Shown: in pieces, positions 15,907 through 25,410 of the stretch | Layout of the letters: the number at the start of each line of letters is the position of its first letter | Numbering within the stretch: position 1 is the stretch's first letter | Origin: JBJGXI01 sp045635475 | GTDB taxonomy: Bacteria > Bacillota > Bacilli > Bacillales > Amphibacillaceae | Length of the DNA stretch: 61,111 nucleotides | Direction of reading: 5' to 3' | NCBI RefSeq assembly: GCF_045635475.1 | Contig: NZ_JBJGXI010000033.1 | Location: 1-61,111, forward strand | Notes under the pieces: model-generated | Databases searched by the model: none | What the model saw: only the letters and a program-made list of their open reading frames with translations | Told to the model about the DNA's origin: nothing | Program-made: the position numbers and the translations under genes

Positions 15907-16260
15907 TTAAACTAATTCAATGATCGCCATTTCCGCACCATCACCGCGACGTGGTCCTAATTTAAGAACTCGTGTGTAGCCGCCTTGACGCTCATCGTAG
16001 CGTGCAGCAATATCAGAAAATAACTTTTGTACTGCATATTCATTTTCATTAGCTTCTACATTATAAAGAAATGCTGCAGCTTGACGACGGGCATGCAGAT
16101 CACCGCGTTTACCTAATGTAATCATTTTATCTACTACAGAACGAAGCTCTTTCGCTTTAGCCTCTGTTGTTTCTAATCGTTCATGAATAATCAAATCAGT
16201 GGCAAGGTTACGTAGAAGTGCCATACGTTGATCTGTTGTACGACCTAATTTTCTAGCCAT
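15907..16260 (-). CDS. rplQ: 50S ribosomal protein L17
   Basis: 117 residues, the short Bacillus-type L17. MARKLGRTTDQRMALLRNLA, the RHAR-like LHARRQAA segment and a C-terminal GGYTRVLKLGPRRGDGAEMA are all typical. It is the last gene of the long ribosomal superoperon, 43 bases after rpoA, with AGGGAGGGA upstream of the ATG. Confidence 0.97.
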   Translation of the reverse strand: MARKLGRTTDQRMALLRNLATDLIIHERLETTEAKAKELRSVVDKMITLGKRGDLHARRQAAAFLYNVEANENEYAVQKLFSDIAARYDERQGGYTRVLKLGPRRGDGAEMAIIELV

Positions 16261-16303
16261 GGATTATCCCTCCCTTATTTCGGAATATCTTAAGGTGTCT
16301 AAA

Positions 16304-17248
16304 TCAATCGTCTTTACGCAAACCTAACCCAAGCTCATCAAGTTTATGTCTTACTTCTTCAAGAGACTTACGACCAAGGTTACGTACTTTCATCATATCT
16401 TCTTCAGACTTATGCGCTAACTCTTGTACGGTATTAATACCCGCACGCTTTAAACAGTTATAAGAACGAACAGAAAGATCTAGTTCTTCAATAGTCATTT
16501 CAAGAACCTTTTCTTTTTGATCTTCTTCTTTTTCTATCATAATCTCAGCATTCTGTGCTTCATCAGTCAAACCAACGAAGATGTTCAAGTGCTCTGTATA
16601 TATTTTCGCACCTAAAGAAACAGCTTCCTCTGGTCTAATACTTCCATCAGTCCATACATCCAGTGTAAGTTTATCAAAGTTAGTAATTTGCCCGACACGG
16701 GTGTTTTCCACTTGATAGGTCACACGGGAAACAGGAGTAAAGATGGAGTCCACAGGTATAACACCGATTGGTTGATCGTCATGATTGTTTACTTCAGCTG
16801 GACGGTATCCTCTACCACGTTCCGCTGTAATTCTCATATGCAAATGTGCATTACTACCTAAAGTTGCAATATGAAGGTCAGGGTTTAATACTTCAACATC
16901 ACTATCATACGTAATGTCAGCAGCAGTAACGATCCCATCACCTTGCACATCAATTTCTAAAGTTTTTACTTCTTCAGAATAAATCTTTAGAGCCAGTTTC
17001 TTTAGGTTTAATATAATTGTGGTTACATCTTCAACGACTCCTTCAATCGTGGAGAATTCGTGAAGCGCACCATCAATTTGCACTGATGTTACAGCAGCAC
17101 CAGGGAGTGAGGATAATAGGATACGACGCAAGGAGTTACCTAGAGTAGTACCATATCCGCGTTCAAGTGGTTCTACGACGAACTTTCCGAAAGTAGCATC
17201 ATCGCTAATTTCAACCGTTTCAATCTTTGGTTTCTCAATTTCGATCAT
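16304..17248 (-). CDS. rpoA: RNA polymerase alpha subunit
   Basis: 314 residues, as in B. subtilis. The N-terminal dimerisation domain has VEPLERGYGTTLGNSLRRILL. The C-terminal domain (about 245-310) has SVRSYNCLKRAGI and RNLGRKSLEEV, the surface that binds UP elements and activators. The flexible Glu/Lys linker sits near residue 235. The ATG follows GGAGGGT. It lies downstream of a 204-base gap after rpsK. Confidence 0.97.
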   Translation of the reverse strand: MIEIEKPKIETVEISDDATFGKFVVEPLERGYGTTLGNSLRRILLSSLPGAAVTSVQIDGALHEFSTIEGVVEDVTTIILNLKKLALKIYSEEVKTLEIDVQGDGIVTAADITYDSDVEVLNPDLHIATLGSNAHLHMRITAERGRGYRPAEVNNHDDQPIGVIPVDSIFTPVSRVTYQVENTRVGQITNFDKLTLDVWTDGSIRPEEAVSLGAKIYTEHLNIFVGLTDEAQNAEIMIEKEEDQKEKVLEMTIEELDLSVRSYNCLKRAGINTVQELAHKSEEDMMKVRNLGRKSLEEVRHKLDELGLGLRKDD

Positions 17249-17452
17249 TAAATAAAACCCTCCTTCAAAACGTCGAAACCCCGGCTAGACATTATCTTCG
17301 TCTAACCGAAATTCCTCATGTAGGCAGTTCCCGTTTCTGCATTTAGCAATTTCGTACATTTTTCTGTCAAACTGCAATTGCTTCTGGGGCTTGCTTTTTA
17401 GCTATCATAACCCATTATAGACAGGGTGACAAATTATATACGTACGGTTTAA

Positions 17453-17842
17453 TTAAACACGACGACGTTTTGGCGGGCGGCAACCATTGTGAGGAACTGG
17501 TGTTACATCACGAATAGCAGTTACTTCAAGACCTGCAGCTTGAAGTGAACGAATTGCTGCTTCACGTCCAGCTCCTGGACCTTTAACAGTAACCTCTAAA
17601 GTCTTCATGCCATTCTCTTGAGCACTTTTGCCTGCAGCTTCTGCTGCCATTTGTGCAGCGAATGGAGTTGATTTACGAGAACCTCTAAATCCTAGTGCAC
17701 CTGCACTACTCCAGCTAATTACATTTCCTTGAACATCCGTAATCGTTACAATCGTATTGTTAAAAGTTGAACGGATATGTGCTATACCCGTGTCAATATT
17801 CTTTTTGACACGACGTTTACGTGTATTAGTTCTACGAGCCAT
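17453..17842 (-). CDS. rpsK: 30S ribosomal protein S11
   Basis: 129 residues. It has the S11 core GIAHIRSTFNNTIVTITD and the C-terminal HNGCRPPKRRRV. It sits on the platform of the 30S subunit near the mRNA exit. 22 bases separate it from rpsM, with AAAGGAGGT before the ATG. Confidence 0.97.
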   Translation of the reverse strand: MARRTNTRKRRVKKNIDTGIAHIRSTFNNTIVTITDVQGNVISWSSAGALGFRGSRKSTPFAAQMAAEAAGKSAQENGMKTLEVTVKGPGAGREAAIRSLQAAGLEVTAIRDVTPVPHNGCRPPKRRRV

Positions 17843-17864
17843 GTAAGAGTTACCTCCTTTTTAA

Positions 17865-18230
17865 TTATTTTTTCTTGTTAGCCATCGTTTTACGTGGACC
17901 TTTACGAGTACGAGAGTTGTTCTTCGTATTCTGTCCACGAACTGGTAAACCACGACGGTGACGAAGACCACGATAAGATCCAATTTCAATTAGACGTTTA
18001 ATGTTTAGTGAAACTTCACGGCGAAGATCACCTTCAACAGCGTGTTTTTCAACTGCAAGACGAATATTTGCTAATTCATCTTCTGTTAAATCACGAACAC
18101 GTGTATTTTCAGAAACGCCTGCTTCTTTTAATACTTGGATAGCGGTAGATTTACCGATTCCGTAAACATATGTTAAAGAAATAACCACGCGCTTTTCACG
18201 AGGAATATCAATACCTGCAATACGTGCCAT
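17865..18230 (-). CDS. rpsM: 30S ribosomal protein S13
   Basis: 121 residues. MARIAGIDIPREKRVVISLTY starts the protein and SYRGLRHRRGLPVRGQNTK plus a basic tail ends it. It contacts the 50S subunit and P-site tRNA at the head of the 30S. The start follows GGAGGTG and lies 24 bases from rpmJ. Confidence 0.97.
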   Translation of the reverse strand: MARIAGIDIPREKRVVISLTYVYGIGKSTAIQVLKEAGVSENTRVRDLTEDELANIRLAVEKHAVEGDLRREVSLNIKRLIEIGSYRGLRHRRGLPVRGQNTKNNSRTRKGPRKTMANKKK

Positions 18231-18254
18231 TAGCGTCGTGCACCTCCTTCTTTA

Positions 18255-18599
<345 letters not shown>

Positions 18600-18622
<23 letters not shown>

Positions 18623-18935
18623 CGAGTTGATCTCCCTTCTTAAAATCAGTCAAATACTCATTGACAAACTTTGATATAGCAAAACGCAGCTTACCATTTG
18701 TTACACGACCACTTTCTAGAAGGCTGTTTTGGACTTCAGGAGAAATATAATCTATTGGTTCAATATGACTCATGTTTTTCTTTTTAGGTCTGTCATATTT
18801 TCTCTTTTCTCCATCCGCAAGCATAACAAAACGATCATCTATTGTTTGAATGACAATCGCAAACTGTCCTGCCTCACGTCCTTGTAAGATACGAACAACT
18901 TGACCTATTCGAGGCCTCGACTCTGAATCCTTCAA
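18600..18935 (-). CDS. KOW-domain RNA-binding protein (L14e-like)
   Basis: 111 residues. The N-terminal part (PRIGQVVRILQGREAGQFAI...) is a KOW/SH3-like barrel like the archaeal/eukaryotic L14e family. It is found between map and infA in many Bacillaceae (ybzG position in B. subtilis). It starts with TTG six bases after AAGGTGA. Function is not established; RNA or ribosome binding is inferred from the fold and position. Confidence 0.85.
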
Positions 18936-18951
18936 CTACATTCACCTTCAC

Positions 18952-19700
18952 TTAGGCTATTGTTAATACTTCAAAACCTTCTTCTGTTACAGCAATAGTA
19001 TGTTCAAAATGAGCACACATTTTACCATCATGGGTGACAACCGTCCAATTATCTGCGGGAAGTTTTTTTACAAAGCGTGCCCCTGCGATCACCATTGGTT
19101 CAACGGCTAGGACCATGCCTAGTTTCAAATGCGGACCTTTATTAGGTAGACCGTAACTTGGAATATTGGGATCCCCATGTAGTTTTTTCCCTGCACCGTG
19201 ACCCGCGTATTCTCATACGATACGAAACCCAAATGGTTCCTCATAGTTTTGAATGGCATGCGATATATTTGAAAGGCGGACACCTGGCTTTGCCTCATCA
19301 ATACCTTTAAACAAGCTAGTCTTTGTAACCTCTAACAAACTTTTTGTTTGCTTATCTATTGTACCGACAGGATAGGTCCAAACAGAATCTCCATGATAGG
19401 AGTGCAATGCAGCACCTATATCAATACTAATAATATCTCCGTTATTAAGCACCCTGTCTCCAGGAATACCATGAACTAATTGTTCATTAACAGAGGTACA
19501 AATACTACCACGAAACCCATTATACCCTTTAAATGATGGAATTGCATCCATGCTGCGAATGAAACTTTCAGCAATTGTATCCAATTCTCTGGTTGTTATT
19601 CCGGGTTGGATGAGAGGTTTTAACTTCTCATGCGTTAAAGCAACGATTTTGCACGTCCATCGCATCCATTCAGTTCACGTGGTGATTTGCAATAAATCAT
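18952..19700 (-). pseudogene. map: methionine aminopeptidase, broken by frameshift and TGA
   Basis: The ATG at 19700 overlaps the adk stop (ATGA) and opens MIYCKSPREL, as in intact Map proteins, but a one-base deletion within the next ~10 codons puts the rest in another frame. The new frame continues from KIVALTHEKLKPLIQPGITT through the metal ligands in IDIGA and GDSVWTYP, then meets TGA (19213-19215) where relatives have Arg before EY-GHG. After the stop come EYAGHGAGK, AVEPMV and CAHFEHTIAVTE, holding the remaining His and Glu ligands. Both lesions would inactivate it. The codons after the TGA are still clean, so decay is recent or the changes are sequence errors. A second map elsewhere would be needed. 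Confidence 0.85.
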
Positions 19701-20350
19701 TTAGATAATTCTCCAAGTTTACTGTTTATATCTTGAAATACTTCGTTTATATCTCGATTACCATTAATCGTTTCAAGATAGCCTTTTTCTTGATAGAAAT
19801 TTAGTAACGGTTGTAACTGCTCTATGTTAACTTCTAATCGTTTTTGCACGGTTTCTGCTGTATCATCATCACGCTGAATGAGTGACGCACCATCTTTGTC
19901 GCAAATCCCTTCTTGCTTTGGAGGATTAAAGACTACATGATACGTAGCTCCACACGACGGACAAATTCTCCGACCTGTTAAACGCTCCAATAATTGGTCT
20001 TGAGGAACATCGATATGAAGTACAAAATCTAATGGTTGATTCATATCGGCAAGCAATTGCTCTAGCGCTTCTGCTTGAGCGATTGTTCTTGGGAATCCAT
20101 CTAATAGGAATCCCTTATTACAATCACTTTTGCTCAAACGTTCTTTCACAATGCCTATCGTTACTTCATCCGGAACAAGCGCTCCTTGATCCATAAATCC
20201 TTTAGCTTTCATTCCGAGTTCTGTTCCTTCTTTCATTGCTGAACGGAACATATCTCCAGTAGAGATATGAGGGATCTTATATTCTTCTACAATCTTTTCT
20301 GCCTGTGTGCCTTTACCAGCTCCAGGCAAACCCATAAGGATTAAATTCAC
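19697..20350 (-). CDS. adk: adenylate kinase
   Basis: 217 residues, long form with a zinc-binding LID. The P-loop is GLPGAGKGTQ (about 7-16), followed by FPRTIAQAEAL and GRRICPSCG...CDKDG (Cys-x2-Cys and Cys/Asp zinc site). It interconverts ATP+AMP and 2 ADP. The gene lies between secY and map, and its stop overlaps the map start. Confidence 0.97.
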   Translation of the reverse strand: MNLILMGLPGAGKGTQAEKIVEEYKIPHISTGDMFRSAMKEGTELGMKAKGFMDQGALVPDEVTIGIVKERLSKSDCNKGFLLDGFPRTIAQAEALEQLLADMNQPLDFVLHIDVPQDQLLERLTGRRICPSCGATYHVVFNPPKQEGICDKDGASLIQRDDDTAETVQKRLEVNIEQLQPLLNFYQEKGYLETINGNRDINEVFQDINSKLGELSK

Positions 20351-20394
20351 CGAATTCCCCTCGCTCTCAATTCCATAACATTAAGTCGCCTAGG

Positions 20395-21690
20395 TTATTT
20401 TATAAAACCTTTATAGTGACGTTTTACTAACTGACTTTCTAATTGTTTCATTGTTGTTAATGCAACCCCTACGACGATCAACAGACTTGTTCCACCAATT
20501 TGAATGGATTGCGGTAATCCTGCTGCCGCACCAAGCGCAATTGGTAATACAGAAACAGCTGCTAAGAAGATAGAGCCTACAAATGTTAGGCGATACATAA
20601 CACGCGTTAAATACGTTTCTGTGTTTTTACCAGGACGAATCCCAGGTACATATCCACCCTGCTTCTTCAAGTTTTCTGCCATTTGTTCAGGGTTAACTTG
20701 AACAAAAGTGTAGAAGTAGGTAAATGCGATAATCAATGCTACGTAAATAACCATACCAATTGGTTGTGTATAGTCAAAAATGTTAGCAATAGTTGATGCG
20801 AACGTGCTATTTTCAAAGAAACTAGCGATCGTTCTTGGTGCAACTATAAATGAAATCGCGAAGATTACCGGAATAACCCCTGCTGCATTAACTTTTAAAG
20901 GTAAGTGTGTAGATTGACCACCAACAGGTGATCGATTTACTAATCTTTTAGCATATTGAACAGGTATTTTACGTAGAGCTTCTTGAATAAAGATAACTCC
21001 CACAATAACTGCTAGTATAACTAATACAATAAGCGCTACAATGATAATGTTTAAGAATAATTCATCACCAACATTTTCACCGAAGTACTGTGCATATAAT
21101 GTGTTAACGCCACCCGGGATTGCTGCAGTGATACCAGCAAAGATAAGAATGGAAATACCATTTCCAACACCATGACTCGTGATCTGCTCACCAAGCCACA
21201 TTAAAAATGCCGTTCCACTAGTTAACACAATTGCTATTACAAAAAATTTACCTGGACCTGGGTTTGCAATCAACTGACCACCAGTCATTGCGTTAAACCC
21301 GATCGACATTGCAATTGCCTGAATAAAAGCAAGAACAATCGTTCCATAGCGGGTAAACTGAGCTAATTTTTTTCGGCCTACTTCACCTTGTTTCTTCCAT
21401 TCAGTGAACTTAGGTACAACGTCCATTTGCAATAACTGCATAATGATAGATGCTGTAATGTAAGGCATAATCCCCATTGCGAAAATGGAGAAGTTTTTTA
21501 GTGCTCCGCCCCCGAATGTATTCAGGAATCCGAAAACACTTTGCTCGTTCATAAAGTCAATTGTATTTCTATCTGTAAATGGTACTGGAATAAATGTACC
21601 AAGTCGAAATACGATTAACATTAAAAGTGTAAAGATGATCTTTGATCGAATGTCTGCCACGCGCATAAAATTGGAGATTGTACGAAACAT
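20395..21690 (-). CDS. secY: protein translocase subunit SecY
   Basis: 431 residues with ten transmembrane segments. Plug and lateral-gate regions are recognisable, as are GGGALKNFSIFAMGIMPYI and the cytoplasmic loops around PGIRPGKNTETYL used for SecA/ribosome docking. It forms the SecYEG channel; secE is at 48.5 kb in this window. The start codon overlaps the end of rplO by one base, suggesting coupling. Confidence 0.97.
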   Translation of the reverse strand: MFRTISNFMRVADIRSKIIFTLLMLIVFRLGTFIPVPFTDRNTIDFMNEQSVFGFLNTFGGGALKNFSIFAMGIMPYITASIIMQLLQMDVVPKFTEWKKQGEVGRKKLAQFTRYGTIVLAFIQAIAMSIGFNAMTGGQLIANPGPGKFFVIAIVLTSGTAFLMWLGEQITSHGVGNGISILIFAGITAAIPGGVNTLYAQYFGENVGDELFLNIIIVALIVLVILAVIVGVIFIQEALRKIPVQYAKRLVNRSPVGGQSTHLPLKVNAAGVIPVIFAISFIVAPRTIASFFENSTFASTIANIFDYTQPIGMVIYVALIIAFTYFYTFVQVNPEQMAENLKKQGGYVPGIRPGKNTETYLTRVMYRLTFVGSIFLAAVSVLPIALGAAAGLPQSIQIGGTSLLIVVGVALTTMKQLESQLVKRHYKGFIK

Positions 21691-22127
21691 TAAATCACCT
21701 CAGTTTGACCGCCCGCTGCTTCTATAGCTTCTTTAGCAGAAGCTGAGAACTTGTGAGCTTTGACAGTTATTTTTTTCTCTAGTACACCATTACCAAGTAC
21801 TTTAATACCTGCTTTCAGCTTGCTTACAACACCTGTTTCAAGTAGCAATTCAGGTGTTACTTCTGTGCCATCTTCAAAACGATTCAATGTTTCTAGGTTA
21901 ACGATTGCGAACTCCTTACGGTGGATGTTTGTAAATCCACGTTTAGGAAGTCTTTGGAATAAAGGCATTTGGCCACCCTCGAAACCTAGACGAACGCCTC
22001 CACCCGAACGAGACTTTTGTCCTTTGTGACCGCGCCCTGAAGTTTTTCCATTACCAGAAGACATTCCGCGACCTACACGGTTACGTTCTTTTCTAGCTTG
22101 TGATGGTTTTAATTCATGAAGTTTCAT
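21690..22127 (-). CDS. rplO: 50S ribosomal protein L15
   Basis: 145 residues. The N-terminal Gly/Arg-rich extension (RKERNRVGRGMSSGNGKTSG) threads into 23S rRNA; the C-terminal half is the globular L15 domain. The ATG follows GGAGGTG. It lies between rpmD and secY with a one-base overlap to secY. Confidence 0.97.
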   Translation of the reverse strand: MKLHELKPSQARKERNRVGRGMSSGNGKTSGRGHKGQKSRSGGGVRLGFEGGQMPLFQRLPKRGFTNIHRKEFAIVNLETLNRFEDGTEVTPELLLETGVVSKLKAGIKVLGNGVLEKKITVKAHKFSASAKEAIEAAGGQTEVI

Positions 22128-22158
22128 GCGAGCACCTCCTCTTTGCGCTAATAAGTTT

Positions 22159-22341
22159 TTAAACTTCTTTAACCGTAACTAAATGAGATACTTTGTTGAT
22201 CATTCCACGAAGGACTGGCGTATCTTCACGTACGATTGATTGATGAATCTTATTTAATCCAAGTGTTTTGACAGTAGCCTTTTGCACTTCTGATCTGCCA
22301 ATAACGCTGCGCTTGAGGGTAATTTCTAACTTTTTAGACAT
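22159..22341 (-). CDS. rpmD: 50S ribosomal protein L30
   Basis: 60 residues, full length for bacterial L30, with the conserved LKRSVIGRSEVQKATVKTLGL stretch split here as LKRSVIGR and KTLGLNKIHQ. AAGGAGGGAAAG precedes the ATG. It lies 12 bases downstream of rpsE and 31 upstream of rplO. Confidence 0.97.
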   Translation of the reverse strand: MSKKLEITLKRSVIGRSEVQKATVKTLGLNKIHQSIVREDTPVLRGMINKVSHLVTVKEV

Positions 22342-22353
22342 AACTTTCCCTCC

Positions 22354-22857
22354 TTATCCTAACAGTTCTTCTACAGATTTTCCACGTAGTTTAGCAACTT
22401 CTTCGGCACGCTTAAGTTCTTTTAAACCATTAATCGTTGCACGAACCATGTTAATTGGTGTATTTGAACCTAAAGATTTAGATAAAATGTCACCTACACC
22501 TGCAAGCTCTAATACCGCACGAACTGGTCCACCAGCGATTACTCCAGTACCTTCTGCAGCTGGTTTCATTAAGATGCTACCTGCACCAAATCCACCCGTA
22601 ACATCATGTGGAATTGTTGTTCCAACGATTGGTACTGTAATGAGATTTTTCTTTGCATCATCAATTGCTTTTTTGATCGCGTCTGGTACTTCTTGTGCTT
22701 TACCTGTACCAAAGCCTACATGGCCATTCTTGTCTCCAACTACTACTAAAGCAGCAAAACGGAAACGACGACCACCTTTAACTACTTTCGCTACACGATT
22801 GATCGTTACTACGCGTTCTTCAAGATCTAATTTATTCGGATCAATGTTTGTAAGCAA
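22354..22857 (-). CDS. rpsE: 30S ribosomal protein S5
   Basis: 167 residues from a TTG seven bases after AAAGGAGGG; an upstream in-frame TTG lies inside the ribosome binding site. ERVVTINRVAKVVKGGRRF starts the double-stranded-RNA-binding-like domain, and KAQEVPDAIKKAID and NMVRATINGL follow. S5 shapes the mRNA entry tunnel and decoding fidelity. The residues where spectinomycin-resistance changes occur (VKGGRRF loop) are wild type. Confidence 0.96.
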   Translation of the reverse strand: MLTNIDPNKLDLEERVVTINRVAKVVKGGRRFRFAALVVVGDKNGHVGFGTGKAQEVPDAIKKAIDDAKKNLITVPIVGTTIPHDVTGGFGAGSILMKPAAEGTGVIAGGPVRAVLELAGVGDILSKSLGSNTPINMVRATINGLKELKRAEEVAKLRGKSVEELLG

Positions 22858-22878
22858 TATATGTCCCTCCTTTAACAA

Positions 22879-23241
22879 TTAAAATTCAAGACCTGCCCTA
22901 CGAGCAGCCTCTGCTAATGCTTTAACACGTCCGTGATATAAATATCCGCCACGGTCAAAGACCACGTTTTTAAAACCATTTTCTGTTGCACGAGTCGCAA
23001 TAAGTTCGCCAACTTTTTCTGCTGCTTCAATATTACCTGTAGATCCTGCGTCAAAACCGTTGTCTACAGTAGAAGCGCTAGCGACTGTTACGCCATTTAC
23101 ATCATCAATTAATTGTGCATAGATGTGTTTATTTGAACGGTATACGTTTAGACGTGGGCGTTCTGCTGTACCGGATAGGTTTTTGCGAACACGCAAATGT
23201 CTTTTTCTACGAACCGAATTTTTATCTGGTTTAGTGATCAT
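22879..23241 (-). CDS. rplR: 50S ribosomal protein L18
   Basis: 120 residues. Typical RRKRHLRVRKNLSGT N-terminus and FDRGGYLYHGRVKALAEAAR C-terminus. It binds 5S rRNA with L5. GGAGTGAC precedes the start and rpsE follows after 21 bases. Confidence 0.97.
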   Translation of the reverse strand: MITKPDKNSVRRKRHLRVRKNLSGTAERPRLNVYRSNKHIYAQLIDDVNGVTVASASTVDNGFDAGSTGNIEAAEKVGELIATRATENGFKNVVFDRGGYLYHGRVKALAEAARRAGLEF

Positions 23242-23273
23242 CTAGGTCACTCCTTTCTGCTTGCTAACTTGCC

Positions 23274-23810
23274 TTACTTAGCAGTTTTACCTTCTTTACG
23301 ACGTACATATTCGCCTTCGTAACGAATACCTTTTCCTTTATAAGGCTCAGGTGGGCGAATGGCTCTAATATTAGCAGCTACCGCACCAACTGCTTCTTTA
23401 TCAATACCTTTTACGATAAGCTTCGTGTTTGTAGGAACATCAATTTCAATACCTTCACGTTGCTCAACTTCAACCGGATGTGAGTATCCAGCACTAATAA
23501 CAACCTTCGTTCCTTGCTTTGTAGCACGATAACCGACACCTTGAATTTCTAATGCCTTCTCATATCCTTTATGGACACCTTCAACCATGTTACCAATTAG
23601 GCTACGAGTTGTTCCGTGTAAAGCACGGTGTAGTTTGTTATCACTTGGACGCTCAACTGTAAGAATATTATCTTCAATTTTCACTTTCATGTCCTCATGG
23701 AACGTACGAGTAAGTTCACCTTTTGGACCTTTAACTGTAATTGTGCTGCCGTCAATTTTAACTTCGACGCCTTCAGGGATTTCTAACAATTTAAGACCTA
23801 TACGAGACAT
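23274..23810 (-). CDS. rplF: 50S ribosomal protein L6
   Basis: 178 residues made of the two repeated L6 domains. The C-terminal PPEPYKGKGIRYEGEYVRRK motif binds near the sarcin-ricin loop and GTPase centre. The ATG follows AGGAGGTG, 30 bases after rpsH. Confidence 0.97.
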   Translation of the reverse strand: MSRIGLKLLEIPEGVEVKIDGSTITVKGPKGELTRTFHEDMKVKIEDNILTVERPSDNKLHRALHGTTRSLIGNMVEGVHKGYEKALEIQGVGYRATKQGTKVVISAGYSHPVEVEQREGIEIDVPTNTKLIVKGIDKEAVGAVAANIRAIRPPEPYKGKGIRYEGEYVRRKEGKTAK

Positions 23811-23840
23811 TCATTGCACCTCCTAACTTCGTATTGTAAA

Positions 23841-24239
23841 TTACCAAATATATGCTAGCACTTCGCCGCCAATAGCTTGCTCACGTGCTTCTTTATCAGA
23901 TAATACGCCTTTAGACGTAGATACAATTGCAATGCCAAGTCCGTTCAATACTTTTGGAATTTCATCAGCTTTGGCATAAACGCGTAGACCTGGTTTACTG
24001 ATACGCTTCAACCCAGTAATAACACGCTCTTCATTTGCACCATACTTAAGAAAAATGCGTATAACACCTTGTTTATTATCTTCAACGAATTCATAATCGC
24101 GGACAAAGCCCTCGCGCTTTAGAATATCTGCAATTTCTTTTTTAAGTGTTGATGCAGGAAGTTCTAATTTCTCATGGCGGACCATGTTTGCGTTACGAAT
24201 ACGAGTAAGCATATCTGCGATTGGATCTGTCATAACCAT
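23841..24239 (-). CDS. rpsH: 30S ribosomal protein S8
   Basis: 132 residues starting MVMTDPIADMLTRIRNA, as in B. subtilis. The C-terminal SKGVLSDKEAREQ...GGEVLAYIW is the canonical 16S rRNA-binding end. In E. coli S8 regulates the spc operon; no such site was identified here. GGAGGTAATG is the translation start region. Confidence 0.97.
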   Translation of the reverse strand: MVMTDPIADMLTRIRNANMVRHEKLELPASTLKKEIADILKREGFVRDYEFVEDNKQGVIRIFLKYGANEERVITGLKRISKPGLRVYAKADEIPKVLNGLGIAIVSTSKGVLSDKEAREQAIGGEVLAYIW

Positions 24240-24268
24240 TATTCATTACCTCCTTCCCTAATCGGGGT

Positions 24269-24454
24269 TTACCAGCTTGCTTTTTTGACACCAGGAATTT
24301 GACCTTTATAGGCAAGTTCACGGAAACAAATACGGCAAAGTTTGAATTTACGTAATACTGAGTGTGGACGTCCACAACGTTCGCAACGTGTATACTCTTG
24401 TACTTTAAATTTAGCAGTGCGCTTTTGTTTCGCTATCATTGATTTTTTAGCCAC
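24269..24454 (-). CDS. rpsN: 30S ribosomal protein S14 type Z (zinc form)
   Basis: 61 residues, the short zinc-binding S14, with C24-x2-C27-x12-C40-x2-C43 (ERCGRP and LCRICF). It is essential for assembly of the 30S head in Bacillus; a longer zinc-free paralogue often lies elsewhere in the genome. AAGGAGGGA precedes the ATG, between rplE and rpsH. Confidence 0.96.
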   Translation of the reverse strand: MAKKSMIAKQKRTAKFKVQEYTRCERCGRPHSVLRKFKLCRICFRELAYKGQIPGVKKASW

Positions 24455-24482
24455 AATTTTCCCTCCTTCTTGAGCTTACCGC

Positions 24483-25022
24483 TTAATTTTGGAAAGGCAT
24501 GCCAAGCTGAGTTAAAAGTTCGCGTGCTTCTTCATCAGTGTTAGCTGTTGTAACGATGACAATATCCATTCCGCGTACTTTATCGACTTGGTCGTAGTTG
24601 ATTTCTGGGAAAATCAGTTGTTCTTTCACACCTAAAGTGTAGTTGCCGCGACCATCAAAAGCTTTTTTAGAGATCCCGCGGAAATCACGCACACGTGGAA
24701 GTGATACAGCGATTAGCTTTTGAAGGAACTCATACATACGTTCACCACGAAGGGTTACTTTTGCACCGATCGGCATTCCTTCACGTAAACGGAAACCAGC
24801 GATTGATTTCTTAGCTCTAGTTACCATTGGTTGTTGCCCAGAAATTAGTGCTAGTTCTTCTACTGCCTTATCTAATGATTTTGTATTTTGTACAGCATCT
24901 CCAACACCCATATTAATAACAATTTTATCTACTTTTGGTACTTGCATTACAGAGTCATAATTGAATTTTTCAATCATAGATGAAACTGTATCATCTTGAT
25001 ATTTTTGTTTCAATTCGTTCAC
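24483..25022 (-). CDS. rplE: 50S ribosomal protein L5
   Basis: 179 residues. It has KIVINMGVGDAVQN, TRAKKSIAGFRLREGMPIG and the C-terminal DIVIVTTANTDEEARELL. It binds 5S rRNA and the P-site tRNA elbow. GGAGGG lies upstream of the start, 25 bases after rplX. Confidence 0.97.
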   Translation of the reverse strand: MNELKQKYQDDTVSSMIEKFNYDSVMQVPKVDKIVINMGVGDAVQNTKSLDKAVEELALISGQQPMVTRAKKSIAGFRLREGMPIGAKVTLRGERMYEFLQKLIAVSLPRVRDFRGISKKAFDGRGNYTLGVKEQLIFPEINYDQVDKVRGMDIVIVTTANTDEEARELLTQLGMPFQN

Positions 25023-25047
25023 CTGTTAGCCCTCCTTTCATCGCTAT

Positions 25048-25359
25048 TTATTTATCTAATGTGTCACCTGATTTTTTAGCGATACGTACTTTCTTGCCAT
25101 TACGTACTTCGTAGCCGACACGAGTTGGTTCTCCCGATTTAGGATCTATCGGCATTACATTTGAAACATGAATAGGTGCTTCTTGGCTAAGAATTCCACC
25201 TTGAGGATTATCCTGTGATGGTTTCGCGTGTTTCTTAATTATGTTAACACCTTCAACTAAGACACGTTCTTTTTTAGGATAAGATTCTAGGATTGTACCT
25301 AGTTTACCTTTATCCTTGCCAGAGATTACCTTAACTTTGTCACCTTTTTTTACATGCAT
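25048..25359 (-). CDS. rplX: 50S ribosomal protein L24
   Basis: 103 residues. The KOW motif lies at the N-terminus (KKGDKVKVISGKDKGKLGTI), followed by NIIKKHAKPS and PIDPKSGEPTRVGY. It is an early 50S assembly initiator. The ATG follows GGAGGTG and the gene lies 51 bases downstream of rplN. Confidence 0.97.
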   Translation of the reverse strand: MHVKKGDKVKVISGKDKGKLGTILESYPKKERVLVEGVNIIKKHAKPSQDNPQGGILSQEAPIHVSNVMPIDPKSGEPTRVGYEVRNGKKVRIAKKSGDTLDK

Positions 25360-25410
25360 ACCTGTCGCACCTCCTTAACAAGGCTATCAATATCTATATC
25401 CGCATCTCTC

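Noticed and set aside
17405..17452. TATAAT-like site upstream of rpoA as promoter
   Set aside because: A -10-like TATAAT is present, but no -35 at the right distance; insufficient evidence.
19213..19215. TGA in map as selenocysteine
   Set aside because: The position is Arg in relatives, no selenocysteine insertion hairpin follows and a second lesion exists upstream.
22268..22882. 204-codon open frame opposite rpsE
   Set aside because: It is antisense to rpsE and rpmD, has no ribosome binding site and no recognisable domain; an overlap artefact of ribosomal codon use.
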